Shown: positions 16,782 through 24,671 of the stretch, piece after piece
How the letters are laid out: the number at the start of each line of letters is the position of its first letter
Numbering within the stretch: position 1 is the stretch's first letter
NCBI GenBank assembly: GCA_963733065.1
Contig: CAVTBT010000002.1
Span: forward strand, 248,001-312,000
Direction of reading: 5' to 3'
Source of the DNA: CAVTBT01 sp963733065
GTDB lineage: Bacteria > Actinomycetota > Thermoleophilia > Gaiellales > Gaiellaceae
Length of the DNA: 64,000 nucleotides
The notes under the pieces: model-generated
The model's input: only the letters and a program-made list of their open reading frames with translations
Databases searched by the model: none
Told to the model about the DNA's origin: nothing
Program-made: the position numbers and the translations under genes

Positions 16782-17585
16782 CTAGCAGCGCTCCGGAGCG
16801 TCGCTCAGCTCGCGCTCGAGCACCGACGCGACCGCTCGCAGGGCGACGCGGGTGTCGTCCAGGTTCGGTTCGCGGGTCGTCAGCCGTTGCAGCCCGAGGC
16901 CGGGGAGGAGGAGCGGACGGAGGAAACGGGCGCCGGGACGGTGCACCATCTGCCAGAGCTCCATGGTCAGGCCGAGCGCCAGCACCGCGGCCACGGCCGG
17001 CACCCACGGAGCGTTCGCGAGCGGCCAGGCGCGCTCGACCAGGACCGTCATCGGCACCGCGAGCACGGCGAGGTTCGTCCCGCACCGCGGCGAGAAGCGC
17101 GACGGCCGTGTCGCCCCGCGCCACGTGGCGGTGAGCTGCCGCTCCTCGGCGGCGGCGATCGCGCGATGCTCGGCTCCGTGCAGGCGGAGCGTCCGGCCGC
17201 GCAGCACCCAGCCGACGAGCGTGACGGTGAGCGCGATGCCCGCCACGAGGCGCGCGCGCTCGGGGAGCGCGAGGAACAGCAGCGGCGCCGCGATCGCGAC
17301 CAGCAGGAATCCGCGCTCCTTGCGGCCTGCGACCGCGCCGCCTCGAAACAGCGGCGTGAGCGACCCGGCGATACGCAGCAAGCCGCGGACGAGCGGCACC
17401 CGGGCGGCACCGGCCCGCCGGGCCGGCATGGCGCCTTCGCGCAACGATCCGTCGACGCACGCGAACGCCCAGAAGCGCTCGCTTGCGATGACGACCCCGT
17501 TCGGCCGCGCCATGCCGCCGAGACGAGGCAGCCCGCCGGCGCGGTCGGCACGGCCAAGCACGCGGGGACGAGTTCGCGGCTCCAT
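16782..17585 (-). CDS. DUF1385 family membrane protein
   Basis: 267-residue protein of the DUF1385 family (annotated as predicted metal-dependent enzymes). Diagnostic segments are LGGMARPNGVVIASERFWA at the start, LHGAEHRAIAAAEE (about 125) and FSPRCGTNLAVL (about 150). Several hydrophobic segments (about 75-115 and 155-200) indicate a membrane protein. Start ATG 17585 chosen because the conserved Leu-Gly-Gly block precedes the next in-frame ATG at 17513. Function is unknown for the family. It lies 60 bases downstream of the P1 peptidase gene on the same strand. Confidence 0.82.
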   Translation of the reverse strand: MEPRTRPRVLGRADRAGGLPRLGGMARPNGVVIASERFWAFACVDGSLREGAMPARRAGAARVPLVRGLLRIAGSLTPLFRGGAVAGRKERGFLLVAIAAPLLFLALPERARLVAGIALTVTLVGWVLRGRTLRLHGAEHRAIAAAEERQLTATWRGATRPSRFSPRCGTNLAVLAVPMTVLVERAWPLANAPWVPAVAAVLALGLTMELWQMVHRPGARFLRPLLLPGLGLQRLTTREPNLDDTRVALRAVASVLERELSDAPERC

Positions 17586-17644
17586 CCGACCAGGGTGCCG
17601 CACGGCACCGCCGCTCGGCAAGGACCGTGGCCGCTGCGGCCGCG

Positions 17645-18601
17645 CTAGCCGGCCACCGCGGCGAGCACCGCGTCCCAGGCCAGCTCGGACGTCACGACGC
17701 CGAGGCCGATGCTCTCGAGGCTCGCTTCGACCTCGTTCGTCGAGACCGCGTAGAGCACGTCGCCGTCGACGAGCGCGTGGAACGGCTGGATGGCGCGGGC
17801 CATCGACGCGTGCACCTGGCGGCCGAGCGTGCGCAGCAGGCGGGCGTCGAGCCGCTGGTTGGTGACGACGACCGTCAAGGTCGTGTTGCCCGGCGGGGGA
17901 TGGACGGGCAGTCCGGCGGCGAGCCGCTCCTCGACCTCGGGGAGCAGCGCGCGGCGCGTGCCCGTCGCGACTTCGAGGTGCCCCCTGACGACGGTGCCGT
18001 CGCGGTCGACGACCGCGCCGACGGCGTTGACGACGACGAAGACGGCGACCCACGCGCCACCGATGCGGCGGAACGCCCCGCCCTGTCCGGCCGGCTCGCC
18101 CTCCTCGAAGGCGAACGTCTTGCCGACCGTGGCGGAGCGGCCGGCGCCGCGCGCGCCCAGCGGGAACGTGCCGGGCCGTGCCGCGCGCAGCGCTGCGCGC
18201 CCGAGCGCCTTGTCCGGGTAGACGCCGTTGTCGCGGGGGCCGTAGTCGAAGATGATCGCGCCCGCGACGAGCGGGATGTCCAGCCAGCCCGTCCGGTAGT
18301 CGCGGCGCGCGAGCAGCTCAGCGGCAACCCCGCTCACCGCCTCCAGTCCGTAGAGCGACCCGCCCGCGAGGCAGATCGCGTCCACCCGCTCGTACCCGCC
18401 CCCGAACGTCCCGGGCGAGCCGCCGCGCACGTCCGTCTCGAGCGACGCTCCGCTCGGGAAGTGGAACACGGTGCAGCCGGTGGGTCCTGCGTCGTACTCG
18501 GCACAGCCGATCTCGAGCCCGCGGACGTCGAGCTCGAGCGCAGGGCCGTCGAACGTCGTGCGGGGGACGAGCTCGAGCGTGTCGTTGGACGCGCGGCCCA
18601 T
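17645..18601 (-). CDS. P1 family peptidase (DmpA-like aminopeptidase)
   Basis: 318-residue self-processing N-terminal nucleophile hydrolase of the DmpA/P1 family, which removes N-terminal residues from short peptides or amides. Diagnostic stretches are GPTGCTVFHFPSGA, GGSLYGLEAVSG, GARGAGRSATVGK and the autocleavage site PPGNTTLTVVVTN (Thr at about 238-239). Normal family length. The ATG at 18601 is the only sensible start. It is probably cytoplasmic, since no signal peptide is present. The divergent Tm-1-like operon starts about 390 bases away. Confidence 0.87.
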   Translation of the reverse strand: MGRASNDTLELVPRTTFDGPALELDVRGLEIGCAEYDAGPTGCTVFHFPSGASLETDVRGGSPGTFGGGYERVDAICLAGGSLYGLEAVSGVAAELLARRDYRTGWLDIPLVAGAIIFDYGPRDNGVYPDKALGRAALRAARPGTFPLGARGAGRSATVGKTFAFEEGEPAGQGGAFRRIGGAWVAVFVVVNAVGAVVDRDGTVVRGHLEVATGTRRALLPEVEERLAAGLPVHPPPGNTTLTVVVTNQRLDARLLRTLGRQVHASMARAIQPFHALVDGDVLYAVSTNEVEASLESIGLGVVTSELAWDAVLAAVAG

Positions 18602-18989
18602 TGCCGCGAGCCTACTCGGGGAGGCTCAGCGCAGCATGACCCCGACGACCACCAGGACCACGAGCAGCCAGCCGCGGCGATCCACAGCCACAGCGTCAGG
18701 CTGGCGGGCTGCGCCGGTCGGCGCTTTCGTCTCGGCTCGGTCAGCGGCACGAAGGTAAAACGACGGAGCGGGATCGAAGGGTGCGAAACCATCCGGTCGT
18801 CATGTCCGTTTCACGATCGAGAAGCGACGACTGCGGCGCATCAGGCGGCGCTTCTCGCTGCGGCCCTGGGGGACTGACGGCTGGGTCTGCGCGAGAAGCG
18901 CCGCGTGGTGCGCTGCTTCGCGTCCGCCTGCGCCGCGGCGCCCGAGCCGCATGAGCGAAGATCGGCCGAACGGCGAAGGGAGGCTGTCG
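18602..18989. other. Divergent promoter region without a firm gene
   Basis: About 388 bases between the P1 peptidase and the Tm-1-like operon. A minus-strand stretch ending at 18626 would encode a very short membrane peptide (GWLLVVLVVVGVMLR), but no acceptable start and ribosome binding site support a full gene. An in-frame ATG at 18951 would extend the next gene by 13 residues. Nothing else is recognised. Confidence 0.35.
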
Positions 18990-20207
18990 ATGCCGACGGT
19001 GGTGCTCGTCGGGACACTGGACACGAAGGGCGTCGAGTACGCCTATCTCGCGGAACGGATCCGCGAGCGGGGCGTGGAGACGCTGCTCGTCGATGCGGGA
19101 ATCGTCGGCGAGCCGCTCGCCGAGCCCGACGTGACACGCGCCGACGTCGCTGCCGCTGCCGGTGCGGACGTCGCCGCGCTCGCCGCCGCCGGCGACCGGG
19201 GAGCAGCCGTGGAGACCATGGCCCGCGGCGCGGCGGAGATCGTCCGCCGCTTGCATGCGGAGGGCAGGCTCGACGCCGTCGGCGGCCTCGGCGGGTCGGG
19301 CGGCTCGGCGCTGGCCACGCACGCGATGCGCGCACTTCCGATCGGCGTCCCGAAGCTGATGGTCTCGACCGTCGCGTCGGGCGACACGAGCCCGTACGTC
19401 GGTTCGGTCGACGTGACGATGATGTACTCGGTCGTCGACATCGCCGGGATCAACCAGATCTCCGCGCGCATCCTCACGAACGCGGCCGCGGCGCTCGCGG
19501 GCATGGCCGGCGCGACCGTCCCGCCGCTCGGCGAGGAGCGGCCACTCGTCGCAGCCTCCATGTTCGGCGTCACGACGGCCGCGGTGACGGTCGCGCGCGA
19601 ACGGCTCGAGGAGCTCGGCTACGAGGTGCTCGTCTTTCACCAGACGGGCGCCGGCGGCGGCTCGATGGAAGAGTTGATCAAGGCCGGCTTCGTCGCCGGC
19701 TCGCTCGACGTGACGACGACCGAGTTCTGCGACCTCGTCGTCGGTGGCGTGCTCCAGGCGGTGCCCGACCGCCTCGAGTCGGCAGGGCGGGTAGGGATCC
19801 CGCAGGTCGTGTCGCTCGGCGCGCTCGACATGGTCAACTTCGGTCCGATGGACACGGTGCCGGAGCGCTTCTCGGGCCGGAATCTCTACGTCCACAACCC
19901 GACGATCACGCTGATGCGGACGACACCCGACGAGTGCCGGGAGATCGGCGCGCTGATCGCCCGCAAGCTCAACGCTGCGACCGGGCCAACCGAGCTGTTC
20001 GTGCCGCTCCGCGGCGTCTCGGCAATCGCGACCGAGGGCGGCGTCTTCCACGACCGCGAGGCGGACGAGGCGCTCTTCGACACGCTGCGCGAGCGGGTCG
20101 ACACCGACCGGGTGACGCTCGTCGAGGTCGACACGGACGTGAACGCGCCCGAGTTCGCGCTCGCGATGGCAAACCGGCTGCATGAGCTGATCGAGGCGCG
20201 GTCGTGA
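18990..20207 (+). CDS. Tm-1-like ATP-binding domain protein (UPF0261)
   Basis: 405-residue protein of the UPF0261/Tm-1 N-domain family. The start MPTVVLVGTLDTKGVEYAYL is typical, with GGLGGSGGSALATHAMR (about 100) and a C-terminal block beginning LRGVSAIATEGGVFHD (about 345). The ATG at 18990 is preferred over 18951 because AAGGGAGG stands seven bases upstream. The stop overlaps the GTG of the next gene. In plants the Tm-1 antiviral protein fuses this domain with a TIM-barrel like the next gene product; in bacteria the two are separate and the biochemical role is unknown. Confidence 0.9.
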   Translation: MPTVVLVGTLDTKGVEYAYLAERIRERGVETLLVDAGIVGEPLAEPDVTRADVAAAAGADVAALAAAGDRGAAVETMARGAAEIVRRLHAEGRLDAVGGLGGSGGSALATHAMRALPIGVPKLMVSTVASGDTSPYVGSVDVTMMYSVVDIAGINQISARILTNAAAALAGMAGATVPPLGEERPLVAASMFGVTTAAVTVARERLEELGYEVLVFHQTGAGGGSMEELIKAGFVAGSLDVTTTEFCDLVVGGVLQAVPDRLESAGRVGIPQVVSLGALDMVNFGPMDTVPERFSGRNLYVHNPTITLMRTTPDECREIGALIARKLNAATGPTELFVPLRGVSAIATEGGVFHDREADEALFDTLRERVDTDRVTLVEVDTDVNAPEFALAMANRLHELIEARS

Positions 20208-21040
20208 CCCGCGGCGAGGCGCTCGCGCGGCTGCGTGCACAGATCGACGCGGGCAGCCCGATCATCGGCGCGGGCGCCGGCACCGGCCTGTCCGCGAAGT
20301 GCGCGGAGGAGGGCGGGGCGGACCTGATCATCATCTACAACTCCGGCCGCTACCGGATGGGCGGGCGCGGCTCGCTCTCGGGGCTGATGCCCTACGGCGA
20401 CGCCAACGCGATCGTCGTGGACATGGCGCGGGAGGTGCTGCCGGTCGCGCGCAACACGCCGGTGCTCGCCGGCGTCTGCGGCACGGATCCATTCCGGCTG
20501 ATGGATGTCTTTCTACGGGAGCTCAAGGCGATGGGCTTCAGCGGCGTGCAGAACTTCCCGACCGTCGGGCTGATCGACGGCACGTTCCGGGTCAACCTCG
20601 AGGAGACGGGAATGGGCTACGGGCTGGAGGTCGACCTGATCCGCATGGCGCGCGAGCTCGACCTCCTGACCGCTCCGTACGTCTTCGAAGCCGACGAGGC
20701 GACGGCGATGGCCGAGGCGGGCGCGGACGTGCTCGTCCCGCACATGGGCCTGACGACCGGCGGCACGATCGGCGCGGAGACGGCGAAGACCCTGGACGAC
20801 TGCGTCGTGCTGATCCAGGAGATGCACGACGCCGCGAAGCGCGTCAACCCGGACGTGATCGTCCTCTGCCACGGCGGCCCGATCGCGGAGCCGGACGACG
20901 CGGCCTACGTCCTTGCCCGCACCGAGGGCGTCGTCGGCTTCTTCGGGGCCTCCTCGATGGAGCGGCTGCCGACCGAGACGGCGATGACGGAGAACATGCG
21001 ACGGTTCAAGGCGATCCCGACGGAAGGAGCAGCGGCGTGA
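20204..21040 (+). CDS. Phosphoenolpyruvate hydrolase-like TIM-barrel protein
   Basis: 278-residue TIM-barrel protein corresponding to the C-terminal domain of Tm-1 (PEP hydrolase-like / TIM-barrel signal transduction family). Landmarks are PIIGAGAGTGLSAKCAEEGG at the start, IIYNSGRYRMGGRGSL (about 43), GVCGTDPF, NFPTVGLIDG, PHMGLTTGGTIGA and FFGASSMERLP near the end. GTG start overlapping the previous stop. The cupin gene overlaps its own stop in turn, so the three proteins are made together, consistent with a complex or consecutive reactions. Confidence 0.9.
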   Translation: MTRGEALARLRAQIDAGSPIIGAGAGTGLSAKCAEEGGADLIIIYNSGRYRMGGRGSLSGLMPYGDANAIVVDMAREVLPVARNTPVLAGVCGTDPFRLMDVFLRELKAMGFSGVQNFPTVGLIDGTFRVNLEETGMGYGLEVDLIRMARELDLLTAPYVFEADEATAMAEAGADVLVPHMGLTTGGTIGAETAKTLDDCVVLIQEMHDAAKRVNPDVIVLCHGGPIAEPDDAAYVLARTEGVVGFFGASSMERLPTETAMTENMRRFKAIPTEGAAA

Positions 21041-21432
21041 GCAGGTTCGTGTTGAAGGGCGACGTCCAGACGGCGACGTTCGACTGGGGCTCCGCGGGCA
21101 TGCGGGCCGACCCGCCGTCGACCGGCTGCGACACATTCGTGGTCATGGACGTGACCCTCGCCCCGGGCAAGTTCCACGACTTCCACAAGCATCCCGACCA
21201 GGACGAGATGATCATCGTCAAGGCCGGCCGCGTGGTGCAGTGGCTCGAGCGGGAGCACGCCGAGCTCGGTGCCGGGGACTCCGTCTACATCGACAAGGAC
21301 GTCGTGCACGGCTCCTTCAACGAGTTCGGCGAGGTCGCCGAGCTGCAAGTGATCCTGGCGCCGCCGTCCGGGGAGGGCGGCTACGAGCTCGTCGACGTCT
21401 CGGGCGAGGAGCCCTGGTCCGGGCTGCGCTGA
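21037..21432 (+). CDS. Cupin domain protein
   Basis: 131-residue single cupin, third gene of the Tm-1-like operon (GTGA overlap). Metal-binding cupin motif 1 is visible as FHDFHKHPDQDEMIIVKAG (about 48-66) and motif 2 as DKDVVHGSFNEFGE (about 88-101), so a metal-dependent enzyme or binding role is possible. The last 52 bases overlap the 3' end of modC on the opposite strand, so both transcripts must cross. Confidence 0.87.
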   Translation: MSRFVLKGDVQTATFDWGSAGMRADPPSTGCDTFVVMDVTLAPGKFHDFHKHPDQDEMIIVKAGRVVQWLEREHAELGAGDSVYIDKDVVHGSFNEFGEVAELQVILAPPSGEGGYELVDVSGEEPWSGLR

Positions 21433-22466
21433 CGGCCCGGTAGCAGACGGGCGGCCGTCGCCTTGAAGGAGGCGACGACGCTGTCCCCTTCGGCGAGCGC
21501 GAGTCGCTGCGCCGACGAGTTGGTGACCTCGGCGACCAGGGGTCCGATGCGAACGCGCGCGCGATCGCCGATCGTGACCACGGACGTGATCTGTCCGCGG
21601 ACGTGGTTGCTGAGCGAGCTGTCCGGTGTGTCTCGCGCGACGCTGACGTCCCACGGGTACACGGCGACGTGGACGCGCCCGGATGCCGCTTGCGTGCTCC
21701 AGGCCGTGTCGCCGCCGTCCAGCCGGACCTCGGTGAGTCCGTCGCGCGAGCCGATCACGGTTCCCGGCAGCAGCGTCGCGCCCGTGAAGGTCGCGACGAA
21801 CGGATCGGCTGGTGCGGCCACGAGCTCGGCGGCGGTGCCGGTCTGCAGCAGTGTGCCCTCGACGATCACGCCGACGGCGTCCGCGAGCGCAGCGGCGTCC
21901 TCGAAGTCGTGCGTGACGACGATCGCGGGCAGCGCCAGATCGCGGAGGTGCTGCTGCAGCTCGAGGCGGACGCCCGTCTTGGTGTGCGCGTCGAGTGCCG
22001 ACAGCGGCTCGTCCAGGAGGAGCACGTCCGGCTCGCGCGCGAGCGCACGGGCGAGCCCGACCCGCTGGCGCTCACCGCCGGAGAGCTCGCGCACCCGAGC
22101 TCGACGCAGGTGCGTGATCCCGAACCGCTCCAGCATCGCCTCCGCCAGGCCGTCGTCCCGCGCGCCGAACCGGACGTTCCGCGCCACATCGAGGTGGGGG
22201 AACAGCGCGTACTCCTGGAAGAGGTAGCCGACGCGCCGCCGTTCGGGTGCTAGCTCCAACCCGCGACTCGTGTCGAGCCAGGGCACCCCGTCCACCGTGA
22301 GCGTTCCTTCGCGCGGTCGCAGGAGGCCCGATACGACCCGCAGGACGGTGCTCTTGCCGGCCCCCGACGGGCCGACGAGCGCCAGGGTCGTCCCGCTCGC
22401 GACCGTCAGCCGAACCGAGGCTACGAAGCTGCGAAGGGGATGGGTGAAGTCGAGCTCGAGCGCCAC
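21381..22466 (-). CDS. modC: Molybdate ABC transporter ATP-binding protein
   Basis: 361-residue ATPase of the molybdate importer. Walker A is GPSGAGKS (32-39), the Q-loop is in YLFQEYALFP, the signature is LSGGERQ (about 126), Walker B is VLLLDEPLSALD, and the switch His is in VVTHDFEDA. A C-terminal Mop/TOBE domain (about 290-345, with NHVRGQITSVVTIGD) is typical of ModC and binds oxyanion. The GTG start at 22466 lies inside the end of modB. The stop lies within the convergent cupin gene. Confidence 0.9.
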   Translation of the reverse strand: MALELDFTHPLRSFVASVRLTVASGTTLALVGPSGAGKSTVLRVVSGLLRPREGTLTVDGVPWLDTSRGLELAPERRRVGYLFQEYALFPHLDVARNVRFGARDDGLAEAMLERFGITHLRRARVRELSGGERQRVGLARALAREPDVLLLDEPLSALDAHTKTGVRLELQQHLRDLALPAIVVTHDFEDAAALADAVGVIVEGTLLQTGTAAELVAAPADPFVATFTGATLLPGTVIGSRDGLTEVRLDGGDTAWSTQAASGRVHVAVYPWDVSVARDTPDSSLSNHVRGQITSVVTIGDRARVRIGPLVAEVTNSSAQRLALAEGDSVVASFKATAARLLPGRQRSPDQGSSPETSTSS

Positions 22467-23236
22467 CGGGAGATCAGCTTGACGAAGAGCAGCGCCGCCG
22501 CGCTGACGGCGACCAGCACGGCGCTGATTGCGAGCGCCACGTCGAAGTCGAGATCGAACTGCTCGTAGATGGCAAGTGAGAGCGTCTGCGTCACGCCCTG
22601 GAGGGAGCCGGCGAACATGATCGTCGCGCCGAACTCCCCGAGGCCGCGCGCGAACGCGAGCGCCGCACCGGCGCCGAGGCCCCCCGCCGCCAGCGGCAGC
22701 CCGACCCTGAAGAAGACCTTGGCCGGGCCTGCGCCGAGCGTTCGAGCGGCATCGGGGAGCGCCGGATCGATCGCCTCGAACGCGGAGACCGCTGTGCGGA
22801 CGTAGAAGGGACTGGCCACGAACGCGACGGCGAGGACGACCGCGGCCTTGGTGAACGCGATGTCGATCCCCAGCACGTCGAACGTGCCCCCGAGCAGGCC
22901 GAGCCGGCCGAACGCGGCGAGCAGGCCGATCCCGGCGACGGCAGGCGGCAGGACGAGCGGCAGCTCGATCAGCGTCACCACGAGGTCGCGCCATCGCGAC
23001 GACCGCGTCGCCACCCAGTAGGCCGTCGGCGTGCCGAACAGGATGATCAGGAGCATCGAGATCGCGTTCGTCTCCAGCGTCACGACGATCGCGTCGACCG
23101 CGGCCTCGGAGCGAAGAGCCGTCAGCAGTTCGCCCGGCGGCACGCGCAGGAAGATCGCCACGACCGGCAGGAGCAAGAACGCGAGCGCGACGCTCGCCGA
23201 GAGGGCGAGGGTCGCGCGAAAGAGGCCGGCGGCCAC
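22421..23236 (-). CDS. modB: Molybdate ABC transporter permease
   Basis: 271-residue inner-membrane permease with about six hydrophobic segments. The cytoplasmic EAA loop that docks ModC is visible as DAARTLGAGPAKVFFRVGLP (about 160-180). ALAFARGLGEFGATIMFAG follows in the next helix, a strong match to ModB/CysT-type permeases. GTG start, four bases after the modA stop. The 3' end overlaps the modC start by 46 bases. Confidence 0.92.
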   Translation of the reverse strand: MAAGLFRATLALSASVALAFLLLPVVAIFLRVPPGELLTALRSEAAVDAIVVTLETNAISMLLIILFGTPTAYWVATRSSRWRDLVVTLIELPLVLPPAVAGIGLLAAFGRLGLLGGTFDVLGIDIAFTKAAVVLAVAFVASPFYVRTAVSAFEAIDPALPDAARTLGAGPAKVFFRVGLPLAAGGLGAGAALAFARGLGEFGATIMFAGSLQGVTQTLSLAIYEQFDLDFDVALAISAVLVAVSAAALLFVKLISRWRSSSTSPIPFAAS

Positions 23237-23240
23237 GGCG

Positions 23241-23984
23241 CTACGTCTTCGGCAGGGGCAGGAAGCCGGCGTTTCGGAGCGCGGTCTGCCCCCTGGCCGA
23301 GAGCAGGGTGCGGATCCACCGCTGGGCTGCCGCCTTGTTCGAGGACCGCTGCACGAGGGCGATCTCGTAGCGGACGCGCGGCTGGGCCCACGCGGGAATC
23401 CGCACCACGGTCACCTGGTCGCGGACCGGCCGTGCGTCGGTGACGTAGACGAAGCCGGCGTCGGCTTGACCCAGCGCGACCTTGCCGGTGACCGCCTTCA
23501 CATCCGACTCCTGGCTCACAACCTTGCTGAGGACGGACGTGAGGCCCATCTTGCGGAGCACCGTACGGGTGTAGCCACCGACCGGGACGGCCGGCGCCGC
23601 GATCACGAGCTTCACGGGCTTCGTGCGCAGGTCGTACACCGAGCGGATCCCGGCCGGATTCGACCTGGGCACGATCAGCGCCAGCCGGTTGGCGGTGAAC
23701 GTGACCGGCTTCTGCACCAGCCCGGCGCGGAAGAGGTTCTGCGTGTTCACAGGGGCGGCGGAGGCGAAGAGGTCCGCCGGCGCACCCTGGCGGATCTGCG
23801 TCTCGAGAGCGTTCGAGCCCGCGAAGTTGTAGCGCTGCGCAGGATCCAGCGCCCTGAACACCTCGGTCAGCGATGCCGCCGCGTAGATGTTCAGCGGAGC
23901 CTGCGATCCGGCCGAGGCCGAGCCCGCGAGCAGCGTTCCGATTGCGACCACGACTGCGGCGATCAGGAATCCAATGCGACGCAC
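23241..23984 (-). CDS. modA: Molybdate ABC transporter substrate-binding protein
   Basis: 247-residue secreted oxyanion-binding protein. The signal peptide is about residues 1-25 (MRRIGFLIAAVVVAIGTLLA). The mature N-terminus has the ModA pattern NIYAAASLTEVF, with Ser ligands in AAAS and later FAGSNALETQI and GAPADLFASA. The later strand GQADAGFVYVTDA (about 165) matches the family site. GTG start with GGAGG five bases upstream. It follows the ferritin-like gene after 20 bases, so the four genes form one minus-strand operon. Confidence 0.93.
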   Translation of the reverse strand: MRRIGFLIAAVVVAIGTLLAGSASAGSQAPLNIYAAASLTEVFRALDPAQRYNFAGSNALETQIRQGAPADLFASAAPVNTQNLFRAGLVQKPVTFTANRLALIVPRSNPAGIRSVYDLRTKPVKLVIAAPAVPVGGYTRTVLRKMGLTSVLSKVVSQESDVKAVTGKVALGQADAGFVYVTDARPVRDQVTVVRIPAWAQPRVRYEIALVQRSSNKAAAQRWIRTLLSARGQTALRNAGFLPLPKT

Positions 23985-24004
23985 GAGCGCCTCCTAGAAC
24001 GTGG

Positions 24005-24589
24005 TTAGCCGAGGAATCGTTCGACCGCCGAGCTGGCGTCTTCCAGCGGGAGCGCTGCCGGGAACGAGTTGCCGATCGCCGCCCGGCCGCGGGCGCGCAT
24101 GAGCACGGAGTGCTGTTCTCCGAGGCTCGCGGCCAGGCTCGAGTACAGCGCGCGGAACGAGGCGGTCGGGCTTGCCGCGGCGCCCGTGAGGTACGCGCCG
24201 ATGAGCGACTCGACGATGACCAACCCTGCGGCGCCGATCGCCTTTCGGCTTGCGAACGTGCCGTTGGGCCAGGCGAACTCGAAGTCCTCGGCGAGAGGAG
24301 GGGTCTGGCCGGAATCCGTCAGCGCCGCCGCGAGCGCCGCCACGTGCTCGCGCGCGGCGAACTGGCTGCGCGCGAACGAGCTCTGGAGCGACGGGCCGAA
24401 GAGCTTGGAGGCGCGCGCCTTGGCGTAGAAGTCCTGCAGGAGCAGCTCCGTCGAGGCGCCGAAGTTCGCGAACGCGAGCTCGTCGTCGGTCGCCGCCGCG
24501 GCCGAGCTCGCGAAGACGCCGGCGCCTGTGAGGGCGACGCCGCCCGAAGCGACGGCGGCGAGGAAGCGGCGACGACTGGTCGGGTGCAC
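24005..24589 (-). CDS. Tat-exported ferritin-like domain protein
   Basis: 194-residue protein headed by a twin-arginine signal (SRRRFLAAVASGGVALTGAG). The mature part is a four-helix ferritin-like domain with plausible di-metal ligands: Glu in STELLLQDFY, Glu-His in AAREHVAAL, Glu in VIVESLIGAY and Glu-x-His in LGEQHSVLM. GTG start with AAGGAGG upstream. It is the first gene of the operon continuing into modABC, so its metal or redox role may be linked to molybdate supply or molybdoenzymes outside the cell. Function unproven. Confidence 0.82.
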   Translation of the reverse strand: MHPTSRRRFLAAVASGGVALTGAGVFASSAAAATDDELAFANFGASTELLLQDFYAKARASKLFGPSLQSSFARSQFAAREHVAALAAALTDSGQTPPLAEDFEFAWPNGTFASRKAIGAAGLVIVESLIGAYLTGAAASPTASFRALYSSLAASLGEQHSVLMRARGRAAIGNSFPAALPLEDASSAVERFLG

Positions 24590-24637
24590 GAGCCTCCTTG
24601 GCCGAAAGAGCAGCGCGGGGGCGAGGCTACCACGAAT

Positions 24638-24656
24638 GTAGTCAAGATGTGACTAC
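24638..24656. promoter_or_regulatory. Perfect palindrome upstream of the ferritin-like/modABC operon
   Basis: GTAGTCA-AGATG-TGACTAC, seven-base perfect arms, 49 bases upstream of the operon's GTG. On the minus strand it contains TTGACT, a possible -35 box, so a bound protein would block transcription. The neighbouring PadR-TrmO regulator is a natural candidate to bind it. Confidence 0.6.
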
Positions 24657-24671
24657 CGGCGGCTCGCGCCG

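Noticed and set aside
18626..18691. 21-codon membrane peptide GWLLVVLVVVGVMLR on the minus strand
   Set aside because: Plausible helix, but too short, with no ribosome binding site and no good start.
18741..20240. 499-codon minus-strand frame over the Tm-1-like gene
   Set aside because: Shadow; the translation is Arg/Asp/His-rich with no recognisable domain.
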